Shown here: piece by piece, positions 6,103 to 13,579 of the stretch
Layout of the letters: each line of letters starts with the position of its first letter
Position numbering within the stretch: the stretch's first letter is position 1
Virus record (IMG/VR): IMGVR_UViG_3300050821_007815
Location: 1-23,858 of that record
Origin: a virus
Strand: one strand, 5' to 3'
Length of the DNA stretch: 23,858 bases
Notes under the pieces: generated by a model
The model's input: only the letters and a program-made list of their open reading frames with translations
Databases searched by the model: none
Told to the model about the DNA's origin: nothing
Position numbers and translations under genes: made by a program

Positions 6103-6699
6103 ATGCGAGTCAACATTTATGCTGAGGAACTGACAGATCTGGTTGAGGTGATTCAGAAAACGACTGATGGCGGTACATTCACGGGTCTACGGATCTATCT
6201 GCAATTGCCTGTAACTACGACAGCAGTGGTACAAGACATGGAAGCAGCAGCGGAGGGGATTCTGACAGTCAAGGAGGTCATGAAACAGACACGGGGACCT
6301 TTTCTACATGCTCCGGGGGACGATGACAGCAGCGCGGTTACGTTCTGGGGTAAGCGTGATCTGCGAACCGTATTGCATGTCATGATGGAGAAGCTCAATC
6401 AACACTATGGAGAGAAGCATCCCGAGAAGGACATGTGGTCCGAGCAAGCGGGAGCATGGAGAAAGATCTGTGATACCCTGACTGATTTCAATCCTACTTG
6501 CTTCAGTCGTCCGTTGTCAGGTACGGAATGTGCTGTACTGGAGATCAAACAACTGCAGGCCAAGAAGATCGAGGTCCAGCGACTCAGGAGTCTGATTGCG
6601 AATCATCAGCACGGATACTGTGATACTCCAAGCAAACTCTGTGAGCTGTGCGACCGTTACGAGAGTCACCACATACATAACGTGGGAGCTGAATCATGA
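6103..6699 (+). CDS. Conserved-type phage protein of unknown function, 198 aa
   Basis: This gene leads the deazaguanine block: its stop overlaps the queD start by four bases (ATGA). The N-terminal half (about 1-115) looks like a compact alpha/beta domain and resembles a phage hypothetical family I have seen without assigned function. The C-terminal part (about 155-198) holds Cys and His residues (CDTPSKLCELC region followed by HH) that could bind a metal. There is no membrane segment. Tight coupling to queD suggests a link to base modification, but this is inference from position only. Confidence 0.65.
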   Translation: MRVNIYAEELTDLVEVIQKTTDGGTFTGLRIYLQLPVTTTAVVQDMEAAAEGILTVKEVMKQTRGPFLHAPGDDDSSAVTFWGKRDLRTVLHVMMEKLNQHYGEKHPEKDMWSEQAGAWRKICDTLTDFNPTCFSRPLSGTECAVLEIKQLQAKKIEVQRLRSLIANHQHGYCDTPSKLCELCDRYESHHIHNVGAES

Positions 6700-7163
6700 T
6701 CACCGTTTCACGTTTTCATGACATCTCAGCAGGGCATAGAGTACATGGGCATGAGAGTGTCTGTGCGCATCTGCATGGACACAACTACCGCATCAGTTTC
6801 ACGGTAGGAATGAATGCACGATTTGCGAAACCAGGTACCGCTCTTGATTCTGTAGGACGAGTCATTGATTTCAGTGTCATCAAGAGCAAGTTGTGTGTCT
6901 GGTTAGACAACAACTGGGATCACAAGATGCTGATCAGTTATAAGGATCCCATAGGAGGCATGTTGATTCAAGTTGATCCTAACGGTATCTGTATCGTCCC
7001 GTTCAATCCCACAGCAGAGAACATGGCGAGTTACCTACTCAATATCATAGGCCCACAAGTATTGGAAAATGAGAATGTTCAGTTGATTGAAGTGCATGTG
7101 GAGGAAACGCGCAAGTGTTCTGCTACGGCTTCGATTGATTTTGTTCTGGAGGAACGATCATGA
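6696..7163 (+). CDS. queD: QueD, 6-carboxy-5,6,7,8-tetrahydropterin synthase
   Basis: QueD converts dihydroneopterin triphosphate (from FolE) to 6-carboxytetrahydropterin, the second step to 7-deazaguanines. The zinc ligands of the family are visible at His14, His27 and His29 (LHGHNY). The catalytic Cys23 lies four residues before His27, as in E. coli QueD. Asp75-His76 matches the catalytic Asp-His pair. The PTAEN element (105-109) and Glu136/137 near the C-terminus also fit. At 155 residues it is longer than the usual 120 or so, with an insertion at about 80-100. The start overlaps the previous stop, and the next gene overlaps its own stop. A pterin synthase role other than QueD is unlikely given queE, queC and queF nearby. 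Confidence 0.92.
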   Translation: MITVSRFHDISAGHRVHGHESVCAHLHGHNYRISFTVGMNARFAKPGTALDSVGRVIDFSVIKSKLCVWLDNNWDHKMLISYKDPIGGMLIQVDPNGICIVPFNPTAENMASYLLNIIGPQVLENENVQLIEVHVEETRKCSATASIDFVLEERS

Positions 7164-7432
7164 ACTATCGCATGATGTCTGATCGAGAAGTTGTCTCTAG
7201 GGCGGAGACACTCGATGTCATCCCACAGGATCTAGCACATGAGCTGTTGCATCGTCTGAGACGATCAGGATCTAGTAAAGGGGAACGTGAGGGCTCTCTG
7301 ATCATTGCTACTCACTGGTTTACGGGAACAACTGATCCCCTGACAGGTTGTACATACACGGGAAGACTTCCCAGGACGCATACTCCACCGATTCATACTG
7401 TTGTCACAGGAGAGCTACCCCATGTACGGTAA
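7160..7432 (+). CDS. Hypothetical protein between queD and queE, 90 aa
   Basis: The ATG overlaps the queD stop and uses a GGAGG site within the end of queD. The first 40 residues look like a charged helical pair. The remainder is threonine-, glycine- and proline-rich and less convincing. It overlaps queE by 11 bases. No domain is recognised. Its place inside the pathway operon makes it a candidate accessory protein, but it may simply be a passenger. Confidence 0.55.
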   Translation: MNYRMMSDREVVSRAETLDVIPQDLAHELLHRLRRSGSSKGEREGSLIIATHWFTGTTDPLTGCTYTGRLPRTHTPPIHTVVTGELPHVR

Positions 7433-8162
7433 CAATGTCGCTGAGGTTCTTTTACTCCAGAGTGAGGGTCACCAGCTCGATGTAGTTGAGGTATTCTCCA
7501 CTATACAAGGAGAAGGCCCCTACAGCGGATTGCCTGCGACATTTGTGCGTCTGGCGGGATGTCATCTCAAGTGTTATTTCTGCGATACAGACTTCACATC
7601 TAAGCGCACGATCATGACTCTGCCCAGCATTATCAGTCTGATCAAGAGCAATCCTCCTCTGGTAGTTCTGACAGGAGGAGAGCCGATGCGTCAGAACATC
7701 GTGCCCCTCTGTTCTGCTCTAGCTCCTAACCATAAAGTTCAGATTGAGACGAGCGGGAGCTTCTGGCCAGAAGGAGACTCGGGTAAGCGACTGCACCATC
7801 TCATCTTGAACGATTACGTTTCTATCGTAGTCAGTCCCAAGACGGCTTTCGTACATGACATGATTCGTAAACTGGCGATAGCTTGGAAATACATCATAAC
7901 AAAGGATAGCCTTCTGGGTGATGACGGATTGCCTATTTCTAGTACCCAGCATCCTCATCATCCCTGCAGATTAGCGCGCCCTCCTGGTAACTTTTTCAAA
8001 CAGGATATATTCCTCCAGCCCTGCGATCATTCTGATCCGAATACGGATCCCGGGGACAATGAAGCGTCAAACCGGATCGCCCGGAATCGAGCCGTCAGCT
8101 TATGCCAACGACACGGTTACCGACTCTCTCTCCAACAGCACAAGATCATAGGACTCCCATAA
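7422..8162 (+). CDS. queE: QueE, 7-carboxy-7-deazaguanine synthase (radical SAM)
   Basis: QueE rearranges 6-carboxytetrahydropterin to 7-carboxy-7-deazaguanine using S-adenosylmethionine, a 4Fe-4S cluster and magnesium. The family opening is clear: a VEVFSTIQGEGPYSG-type segment at 22-36, then the cluster-binding cysteines Cys47, Cys51 and Cys54 (CX3CX2C). A TGGEP motif at 84-88 binds SAM. The C-terminal LSLQQHKIIGLP end is typical. ATG 7422 is chosen because AGGAG sits nine bases upstream; an upstream TTG (7401) would lie ahead of that site. Its TAA shares one base with the queC ATG (TAATG), so the two are coupled. Confidence 0.93.
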   Translation: MYGNNVAEVLLLQSEGHQLDVVEVFSTIQGEGPYSGLPATFVRLAGCHLKCYFCDTDFTSKRTIMTLPSIISLIKSNPPLVVLTGGEPMRQNIVPLCSALAPNHKVQIETSGSFWPEGDSGKRLHHLILNDYVSIVVSPKTAFVHDMIRKLAIAWKYIITKDSLLGDDGLPISSTQHPHHPCRLARPPGNFFKQDIFLQPCDHSDPNTDPGDNEASNRIARNRAVSLCQRHGYRLSLQQHKIIGLP

Positions 8163-8878
8163 TGAACGCCACCGAAACACAACAAGCGATCGATGCTCGC
8201 GATACCGTTATCATTTATTCAGGAGGAATGGACAGCTACACTCTGCTGAGAGAGGAACTCTCAAAGGGTCGATTGCATTCATCTTTGTCTTTCAACTACG
8301 GGCAGCGTCATTTGCGTGAATTGAATTGTGTGGCTCGGGTCTGTAGTCAGTTCTCATTGCCCTTCTCGTTCATTGATCTGCGCGCAGTGGCGGCGGTGGC
8401 GATGCATCGATCCGTGCTCACCGATACTCAGCGCGATATCCCCGTGGGTCATTATGCTGCGGACAATATGAAAGAGACGGTAGTTCCGAATCGCAACATG
8501 ATCATGCTGTCGATTGCGATTGCATATGCGGTCTCTCATCAGTTGAAGCGAGTTGTATTCGGTGCGCATGCGGGGGATCACACGATCTACCCTGACTGTC
8601 GTCCTGAGTTTGTTCAAACGATGCGTGTTCTGGCACAGCAAGCTAACTGGCATCCGATCGAATTGGAGGCTCCGTATCTTCATTTCACTAAGGGAGAGAT
8701 ATTGTTGCAAGGTATGACGTTCGGAGTAGAACGAGAAGACTACAAAGACACCTGGACCTGCTATAAGGGTGACTCGACACATGCCTGCGGAGTATGCGGA
8801 TCCTGTACTGAACGCCTAGAAGCTTTCGCCTCGGTAGGTTGGACTGATCCGATTCCCTATTTGCCTAAGGGGAAGTGA
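8162..8878 (+). CDS. queC: QueC, 7-cyano-7-deazaguanine (preQ0) synthase
   Basis: QueC makes preQ0 from 7-carboxy-7-deazaguanine, ammonia and two ATP. The pyrophosphatase P-loop SGGMDS is at residues 20-25, followed by FNYGQRH (44-50). Four cysteines at 200, 209, 212 and 215 form the C-terminal zinc site. The length, 238 residues, is normal. No glutamine amidotransferase domain is fused, so this is plain QueC, not the Gat-QueC fusion known from phage 9g. The start at 8162 overlaps the queE stop by one base; an in-frame ATG at 8102 lies inside queE and is rejected. folE begins two bases after its stop. Confidence 0.94.
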   Translation: MNATETQQAIDARDTVIIYSGGMDSYTLLREELSKGRLHSSLSFNYGQRHLRELNCVARVCSQFSLPFSFIDLRAVAAVAMHRSVLTDTQRDIPVGHYAADNMKETVVPNRNMIMLSIAIAYAVSHQLKRVVFGAHAGDHTIYPDCRPEFVQTMRVLAQQANWHPIELEAPYLHFTKGEILLQGMTFGVEREDYKDTWTCYKGDSTHACGVCGSCTERLEAFASVGWTDPIPYLPKGK

Positions 8879-8879
8879 C

Positions 8880-9440
8880 ATGCGCTTACGACACTGGGGG
8901 AAAGATGAATTGCTCATACGCCAGTTGCTGCAAGCACTGGGCGAAGATCCTGACCGGGAGGGTCTAGTCGAAACACCTCGACGCATGTTGGACGCGTTAA
9001 GAGAGATGACAAACGGATGTGAAGTCGAAATCAAAAACCTGTTCAAGACCTTCGACAGTTGTCGTTATGATGAGATGATCATTGTACGTGACATCCCCGT
9101 CACATCTCTGTGTGAACATCACCTGCTGCCTTTCACAGGTGTGGCTCACATCGGTTACATTCCCGATGATAGGATCCTGGGGCTGTCGAAGTTTCATCGT
9201 CTAGTAGATGCACTCGCTCGTCGCCTACAGGTGCAAGAGAGGCTGACGCGGCAGATCATGTGCGAAATCAACGCGCACATGAAACCTAAGGGTGTGGGAG
9301 TGGTGCTCGAATGCCGCCATTCCTGTATGGAGCTGCGCGGTTCTCGATGTCAGGGGGCCATGACCGTGACATCGAGTCTGTGCGGTAGCATTCGTAACGA
9401 GCATGACTGTCGTGCGGAATTCATGAGACTCATCAAATGA
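8880..9440 (+). CDS. folE: FolE, GTP cyclohydrolase I
   Basis: FolE opens GTP to 7,8-dihydroneopterin triphosphate, the first step of the pathway, and normally works as a large zinc enzyme assembly. Zinc ligands Cys78 and His81 (CEHH), and Cys149 in the RHSCM element, match the E. coli enzyme (Cys110, His113, Cys181). The SRCQGAMTVTSS stretch near 155-166 is also characteristic. At 186 residues it is slightly shorter than the E. coli protein at its N-terminus. GGGGAAG precedes the ATG. A phage copy of this enzyme, which hosts already have, suggests a need for high flux to deazaguanine. Confidence 0.94.
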   Translation: MRLRHWGKDELLIRQLLQALGEDPDREGLVETPRRMLDALREMTNGCEVEIKNLFKTFDSCRYDEMIIVRDIPVTSLCEHHLLPFTGVAHIGYIPDDRILGLSKFHRLVDALARRLQVQERLTRQIMCEINAHMKPKGVGVVLECRHSCMELRGSRCQGAMTVTSSLCGSIRNEHDCRAEFMRLIK

Positions 9441-9532
9441 GACAGTGCGACTGTGTATCATTCTGCGCGCACCTGAGAGGTGTTGTTTGCAGACAACTGT
9501 GTTTTTATGACTATGAGGTAAAGGTAACATCC

Positions 9533-10021
9533 ATGATCAAGGAAACTAGAACTGTGAACTATGACTACTCGACAGTGGACCCGACTCTTCTCGAAGTGTT
9601 TGAAAATCCGTTTCCTGCGAATGCAGATGGAGTCATTCATATCGAAGCGCCCGAGTTCACGTCCCTGTGCCCCAAGACGGGACTGCCTGACTTCGCTAAC
9701 ATCGTGATTGACTACCTCCCTGACAAGCTGTGTCTGGAGAGCAAGTCATACAAGATCTATCTGTTGAGTTACCGCCAGCATGGGGAATTCCACGAGGGTT
9801 GTGTCACGCGTATCTTCAATGATCTTACGGCCGCTATGAAACCTAAATGGATTAAGGTAGAAGGACGTTTCAGTCCCCGGGGAGGAATTTCATTCTGGCC
9901 CACTGTCTCTACATCCGATGATGTGACACCTGGAGGCATTACATTCTTGACATCTGATCATGTTGAGAATTTCATGAAGCAGACTGATTCCCCCGATGAC
10001 GGGTCACACAAGGGGTCCTGA
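9533..10021 (+). CDS. queF: QueF, NADPH-dependent preQ0 reductase (single-domain type)
   Basis: QueF reduces the nitrile of preQ0 to the aminomethyl group of preQ1 with NADPH. The catalytic cysteine is Cys46 (SLCPKTG) and the catalytic aspartate Asp53, spaced as in B. subtilis QueF (Cys55, Asp62). The NADPH-binding ESKS-x-K-x-Y motif spans 69-76, and substrate-binding His87-Glu88 follow. This intact motif argues against the amidinotransferase relative QueF-L, which lacks it. At 162 residues it fits the unimodular type. ATG 9533 is chosen from this length and the GAGGTAAAGG upstream; an in-frame ATG at 9437 overlaps the folE stop but would add a 32-residue Cys-rich tail unlike QueF. Confidence 0.92.
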   Translation: MIKETRTVNYDYSTVDPTLLEVFENPFPANADGVIHIEAPEFTSLCPKTGLPDFANIVIDYLPDKLCLESKSYKIYLLSYRQHGEFHEGCVTRIFNDLTAAMKPKWIKVEGRFSPRGGISFWPTVSTSDDVTPGGITFLTSDHVENFMKQTDSPDDGSHKGS

Positions 10022-10022
10022 T

Positions 10023-10202
10023 ATGAACACCGACGAGCGTCTATTGCAGGCTGTGTCATTCGGGCTGGCTCTGTGCGCTATAGCAACACGTCAACGTGTT
10101 GACAGGGATGCAGCAAACGGTATTACATCAGAAGCAAAACAAGAGGCACGTGTTATTTCTGAGGCTGTTATGGACGAGTTCAATCGTTTGAGATACGTAT
10201 AA
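10023..10202 (+). CDS. Small helical hypothetical protein, 59 aa
   Basis: ATG 10023 lies one base after the queF stop, with AGGGG inside queF as ribosome binding site. The peptide has a mildly hydrophobic stretch (about 10-22) and then a charged helical half. It is not hydrophobic enough to call a membrane protein. No known motif. The close spacing places it in the deazaguanine operon. Confidence 0.6.
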   Translation: MNTDERLLQAVSFGLALCAIATRQRVDRDAANGITSEAKQEARVISEAVMDEFNRLRYV

Positions 10203-10217
10203 GAGAGGTATGAGATC

Positions 10218-10304
10218 ATGGGATCGATCATCGCAGGCTGGGTCATTGCACTCGGGGCGATCTACATTACGATTCGGTTCATCTGTCACATCTGGAAGGG
10301 CTGA
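10218..10304 (+). CDS. Membrane microprotein, 28 aa
   Basis: ATG 10218 follows AGAGAGGTATGAGATC. The peptide is one hydrophobic run of about 22 residues (isoleucine, glycine, alanine, aromatic) ending in a basic tail, as in a single-pass inner-membrane protein. The next gene's ATG comes one base after its stop. Similar in type to the frames at 1505, 5970 and 15681. Confidence 0.5.
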   Translation: MGSIIAGWVIALGAIYITIRFICHIWKG

Positions 10305-10305
10305 C

Positions 10306-10731
10306 ATGAAAAGCCTAGATCATCAGTTCCGTGATTGGAACAACTATTTCATAGGCTACGGATACGGTACAGGAGAAGTCTATACACTGGAGGCATTGAA
10401 GAAATTCATGGAGGCTGTAGAGATAGGCGGCATGTATGATTATAGGACGTTGGAGAAAGCTGTTACCCCTGTTGCCGCTTGGCTGTTGATCAATCTGTTG
10501 ATTGACGCTGACATCATCGAATACGGAACATCACCGCGACACGGATGGCTGACACCAGCAGGTAATGAACTCAAGAAATTTGTCACCTTGCATACCTCAA
10601 AAGAACTGTTTGATATCTGCTGCACATCAATGTTCGGGGAATTCTATATTTACTGTTGTCCCGAGTTCTGCAACTGTACAGACCAGAGCCCCTGCATCAC
10701 ACAGAATCGATTCTGGAGTAAACCAACATGA
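10306..10731 (+). CDS. Cys-rich phage protein of unknown function, 141 aa
   Basis: The ATG at 10306 has AAGGG upstream. An earlier in-frame ATG at 10210 would read through the microprotein gene and is rejected. Residues 1-105 are helical and end with a turn (SPRHGWLTPAG) suggestive of a winged-helix wing. The C-terminal 30 residues hold a cluster of seven cysteines (about 109-129), a possible metal site. I recall similar conserved phage proteins without assigned function. Its stop overlaps the MazG-like start, so it lies in the same operon as queF and dpdA. Confidence 0.65.
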   Translation: MKSLDHQFRDWNNYFIGYGYGTGEVYTLEALKKFMEAVEIGGMYDYRTLEKAVTPVAAWLLINLLIDADIIEYGTSPRHGWLTPAGNELKKFVTLHTSKELFDICCTSMFGEFYIYCCPEFCNCTDQSPCITQNRFWSKPT

Positions 10732-11237
10732 CTACTCAGTTGGATGAAGCGCATGCGCGAGCCCTGCGCTTTGCAAATCGCTGGGACGCTGCGTTGTGTG
10801 CGTATGAGAAAGCGGCCAATACCCTTCGTCAACTGGGGTATACGGATGAAGGCGGAGAATATTGGAAACCGCCGTTGGGTCGCAAGCCCTTTCAATTGCG
10901 TGCGCACGAGTGGGCTGTTGACTGTTTCGGGACACAGAAGGCTCAGCATACTCCTCTTCGAGCCGCACGTTTTTTAGAGGAGGCCATGGAACTGGTTCAA
11001 TCATACGGTTTGACATCTCAGGAAGTATTGAAAATAGCTGAGTATGTCTATGGTCGTCCTTCAGGTCATAGCGCACAAGAAACAGGAGGAGTTATAGTTA
11101 CCTTAGCGGTATTGTCTGAGCTTGAAGGCATTGACATGTTACGAGAAGGAGAGCACGAGCTGCTGCGCGTCATACAAAAAATAACTGAGATACGCGAACG
11201 GGACAAAAACAAAACCTACATCGATATGCCCCCGTGA
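10728..11237 (+). CDS. MazG-like all-alpha NTP pyrophosphohydrolase, 169 aa
   Basis: Residues 80-130 show the MazG-like metal-binding pattern: Arg81, then Glu84, Glu85 and Glu88 on one helix, and Glu118 before a GGVIVTLA helix. Members of this superfamily hydrolyse nucleoside triphosphates to monophosphates and pyrophosphate, and phage versions are thought to alter nucleotide or alarmone pools. The substrate cannot be told from sequence. The N-terminal 70 residues are an extra helical part seen in some phage homologues. The start overlaps the previous stop (ATGA) and the end overlaps the GTG of the DpdA-like gene, so all three are probably co-translated. It might help balance guanine nucleotides drained by FolE. 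Confidence 0.7.
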   Translation: MTTQLDEAHARALRFANRWDAALCAYEKAANTLRQLGYTDEGGEYWKPPLGRKPFQLRAHEWAVDCFGTQKAQHTPLRAARFLEEAMELVQSYGLTSQEVLKIAEYVYGRPSGHSAQETGGVIVTLAVLSELEGIDMLREGEHELLRVIQKITEIRERDKNKTYIDMPP

Positions 11238-12160
11238 TCATTTACTTTTCGGGAGGAGGAGTGACGGGCGTGTGGGAACGTGTTAACGAGCGTCTGATAC
11301 AAGACGGTGCCGCACGCCTGCTTTCATTCGCGTATCAGCGCCTCTTGTTCGAATACTGCAACCTGGTGCGTTTCATCAAGCCTCCCCACCGTGTCAGAGT
11401 GATGGTAGACTCAGGAGCCTTCACAGCGTGGTCAAAGGGCGAGCAAGTCTGCCGTGAAGACCTCGCTAACCTGTTCCAGAAGCTTCTCGATGAATTCAGT
11501 GACATCATCGACTTTGTGCTGATCAACCTTGACGTGATCCCAGGACGTAAGGGTGTTGATCCGACTCGTGAGCAAGTCAACGCGGCTATGAGTCAATCGG
11601 AGATCAACTTCGAGTGGCTCGATGAGATGTTCCCAGGAATGGTGTTACCTGTATTCCATCAAGGAGAACCGACTAAGTATTACGATCACCTGACGGAATG
11701 CTACGAATATGTCTGCCTGTCACCGCGCAATGATCTGCATGAGAAGCTGCGCATCGAATGGTCGCGCAAGTTCGGGCTGCGCAATTCAGGCCGACGGTAT
11801 CATGGGCTGGCGGCAACAGGCTTGCGTATGATGGAGACGGTCAACTGGCACAGTGTAGACAGTGCATCATGGATCATGTCAGGAGGCTACGGCAACATCT
11901 TCTGGCGCACACCGAATCGCTTACAGACCGTGTGTGTGTCATCACAGTCTGCGAACCGTAAGACCTTTGATGCGCATATCGAGACACTGAGCCCTCTTCA
12001 CAAGGAGCAGCTCATCAGCCACATCGAGGAACGGGGGTTCAAGCTCGATGATCTGCAGACTTCGGACACGGAGCGTTACATCTGGAACGCTGAAGAGTGG
12101 TTACGTCTCAACATTCAATTCCGCCCCACACAAGCGGCGGGGGAGTTATTTGATGTCTGA
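11234..12160 (+). CDS. dpdA: DpdA-like DNA 7-deazaguanine transglycosylase, 308 aa
   Basis: DpdA proteins are relatives of tRNA-guanine transglycosylase that exchange guanine in DNA for a 7-deazaguanine base. Asp59 in the VDSGAF element matches the catalytic Asp of the DSGGF loop in TGT. Asp209 in the VDSASW element is a good candidate for the nucleophile. NLDVIPG (98-104), FHQGE (141-145) and HGLAATG (190-196) also fit phage DpdA. The zinc-binding cysteine cluster of TGT is not obvious. GTG 11234 overlaps the previous stop (GTGA). It probably inserts the preQ1 made by the upstream enzymes. An archaeal-type TGT or a general nucleoside glycosylase is less likely given the operon. The subgroup cannot be set by eye. 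Confidence 0.82.
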   Translation: MIIYFSGGGVTGVWERVNERLIQDGAARLLSFAYQRLLFEYCNLVRFIKPPHRVRVMVDSGAFTAWSKGEQVCREDLANLFQKLLDEFSDIIDFVLINLDVIPGRKGVDPTREQVNAAMSQSEINFEWLDEMFPGMVLPVFHQGEPTKYYDHLTECYEYVCLSPRNDLHEKLRIEWSRKFGLRNSGRRYHGLAATGLRMMETVNWHSVDSASWIMSGGYGNIFWRTPNRLQTVCVSSQSANRKTFDAHIETLSPLHKEQLISHIEERGFKLDDLQTSDTERYIWNAEEWLRLNIQFRPTQAAGELFDV

Positions 12161-12527
12161 CTATGTTGTCAGGATCCTGAAGCCCTCAGGAGAGCCTGAA
12201 TACTTTCGTGCCTCATACTCTGGAGAGCGATTCAGCGCTACCGTGAATGATCGAGGGGATATCACGATCACTCGTTGGAATCAGGGAGATCCTGAGACGA
12301 TTCACCATACCGTAGCTATCCTGTCAGTAGGAACATGGACTAGAGTCGATGAGGGATATACTAACGAGGAATCATTCGGACCCGAGTCTTCACGATGCCC
12401 TCATTATTGGAATGAGCATAAGAATCGTTGTATCAGGAAACGAGATCATAAAGGAGATCATTTTTACTGCGCCCCTGAAAAAGCAATCAGTGTCGATGTC
12501 AGTTTCAAATTACCTGAGGATCTATGA
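12153..12527 (+). CDS. Hypothetical protein with a Cys/His-rich segment, 124 aa
   Basis: ATG 12153 follows GGGGGAG and overlaps the dpdA end by eight bases. The first 75 residues look beta-rich. Residues 80-106 contain Cys and His residues in a C-x-H...C...DHxGDHxYC arrangement, a small zinc-binding pattern common in phage and actinobacterial small proteins. Its stop overlaps the start of the clamp gene. It could bind DNA or a modification enzyme. The function is unknown. Confidence 0.65.
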   Translation: MSDYVVRILKPSGEPEYFRASYSGERFSATVNDRGDITITRWNQGDPETIHHTVAILSVGTWTRVDEGYTNEESFGPESSRCPHYWNEHKNRCIRKRDHKGDHFYCAPEKAISVDVSFKLPEDL

Positions 12528-13579
12528 AAGACCTCTTCAACATAGTACGCGGCGCCGTCAGCACTAAAGATCTGATACCCGTGCTGACTCACTTCGCTTT
12601 TGACTCAGGGACACTGCAGGGCTTCAACGGACGTCTCGCGATCAGTACTCCTGCCCCTCAGCTCTCACATCTCAACTGCACAGTGCCTGCTGTTCCATTG
12701 CTTGCTGCTTTGGATGCAGCGGGGGTTGACACTGACCGCGAGCCCATCAGTCTCAAGGTGGAGAGCAATAGACTGAATGTAGCCTCGACTCGCGAGCACG
12801 GTGCCAACTTCAATGCGTATATTCCTACAGGGAGCTTGACGGATTTCCCTCTCGCTGCACCTGACCCCATCGACCAACGAGTCAGGTGCCAAGATAATCT
12901 GCTCCCGATACTCAAAGCACTGCGACCTTATGTCGGGGAGGATGCTTCAAGACCCTGGGTCAGCAGTGTATTGTTCTCTCAAGGATTCGCAACGGTCACT
13001 AATAATGTCATGCTAGTACGCACGATGACGAAGTATGCCTTGTTAGAAGGATTACAACTGCCTGTATTCGTAATGGATGAGCTGTTGAGGATCGGGGAGG
13101 AACCGTACAGCTATTCACAGAACGAGAACACCGTGACGTTCTACTACAAGACAGAGGAATATTGTAAGCAGCTTGTTAAGGAAACGTTCATCCGTTGCTC
13201 ACTCTTCAAAGAAGGATGGCCGGATGCATTCTCGCTGTTCGATAAGGTCACCGAGGGAGCGAAGTACACGAAGATAGCGCGCACCGAGCCTGATACGCTG
13301 TTGGCGGCTGTAGAAGCTATCGCGCCCTTCTGCCCTGATGTCTCTAACCCGCTTATCAAGTTAGAGGGAGCAACAGTCTCGACAGAGCAGGGAGACAAGT
13401 CAGCAACGGTCACGGGGCTCAAAGTTATGGCGGCGGGGACGTATCGCGTTGAGCCGTTGAAACTGATGCTAGCAGTAGCGGATAAAGCAGACTGGTCGAA
13501 GTTTCCTCGTGTACCTTTTCAGGGTAAGTCGGAAAATGGGTTACTGTTGCAGGGCATCCTGCTGGGGATTCAGACATGA
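12524..13579 (+). CDS. Putative sliding clamp (DNA polymerase III beta-like), 351 aa
   Basis: The length (351 against about 366 for DnaN) and the beta-rich pattern with repeated domains suggest a DnaN-type clamp that tethers the polymerase to DNA. Segments supporting this are an N-terminal STKDLIPVLTHF stretch (13-24), as in DnaN where alternatives for 'PILSNVL' occur. There is also a central GWPDAFSLFD element that resembles the 'FPDY' turn. The C-terminal end is hydrophobic. The match is distant and made from recall. It sits one gene before the polymerase and is coupled to both neighbours (ATGA overlaps at 12524 and 13576), which supports a replication role. Confidence 0.55.
   Translation: MKDLFNIVRGAVSTKDLIPVLTHFAFDSGTLQGFNGRLAISTPAPQLSHLNCTVPAVPLLAALDAAGVDTDREPISLKVESNRLNVASTREHGANFNAYIPTGSLTDFPLAAPDPIDQRVRCQDNLLPILKALRPYVGEDASRPWVSSVLFSQGFATVTNNVMLVRTMTKYALLEGLQLPVFVMDELLRIGEEPYSYSQNENTVTFYYKTEEYCKQLVKETFIRCSLFKEGWPDAFSLFDKVTEGAKYTKIARTEPDTLLAAVEAIAPFCPDVSNPLIKLEGATVSTEQGDKSATVTGLKVMAAGTYRVEPLKLMLAVADKADWSKFPRVPFQGKSENGLLLQGILLGIQT

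Noticed and set aside
9437-9532. Longer QueF starting at the ATG overlapping the folE stop
   Set aside because: It would add 32 Cys-rich residues not found in QueF, and a better ribosome binding site lies before ATG 9533.
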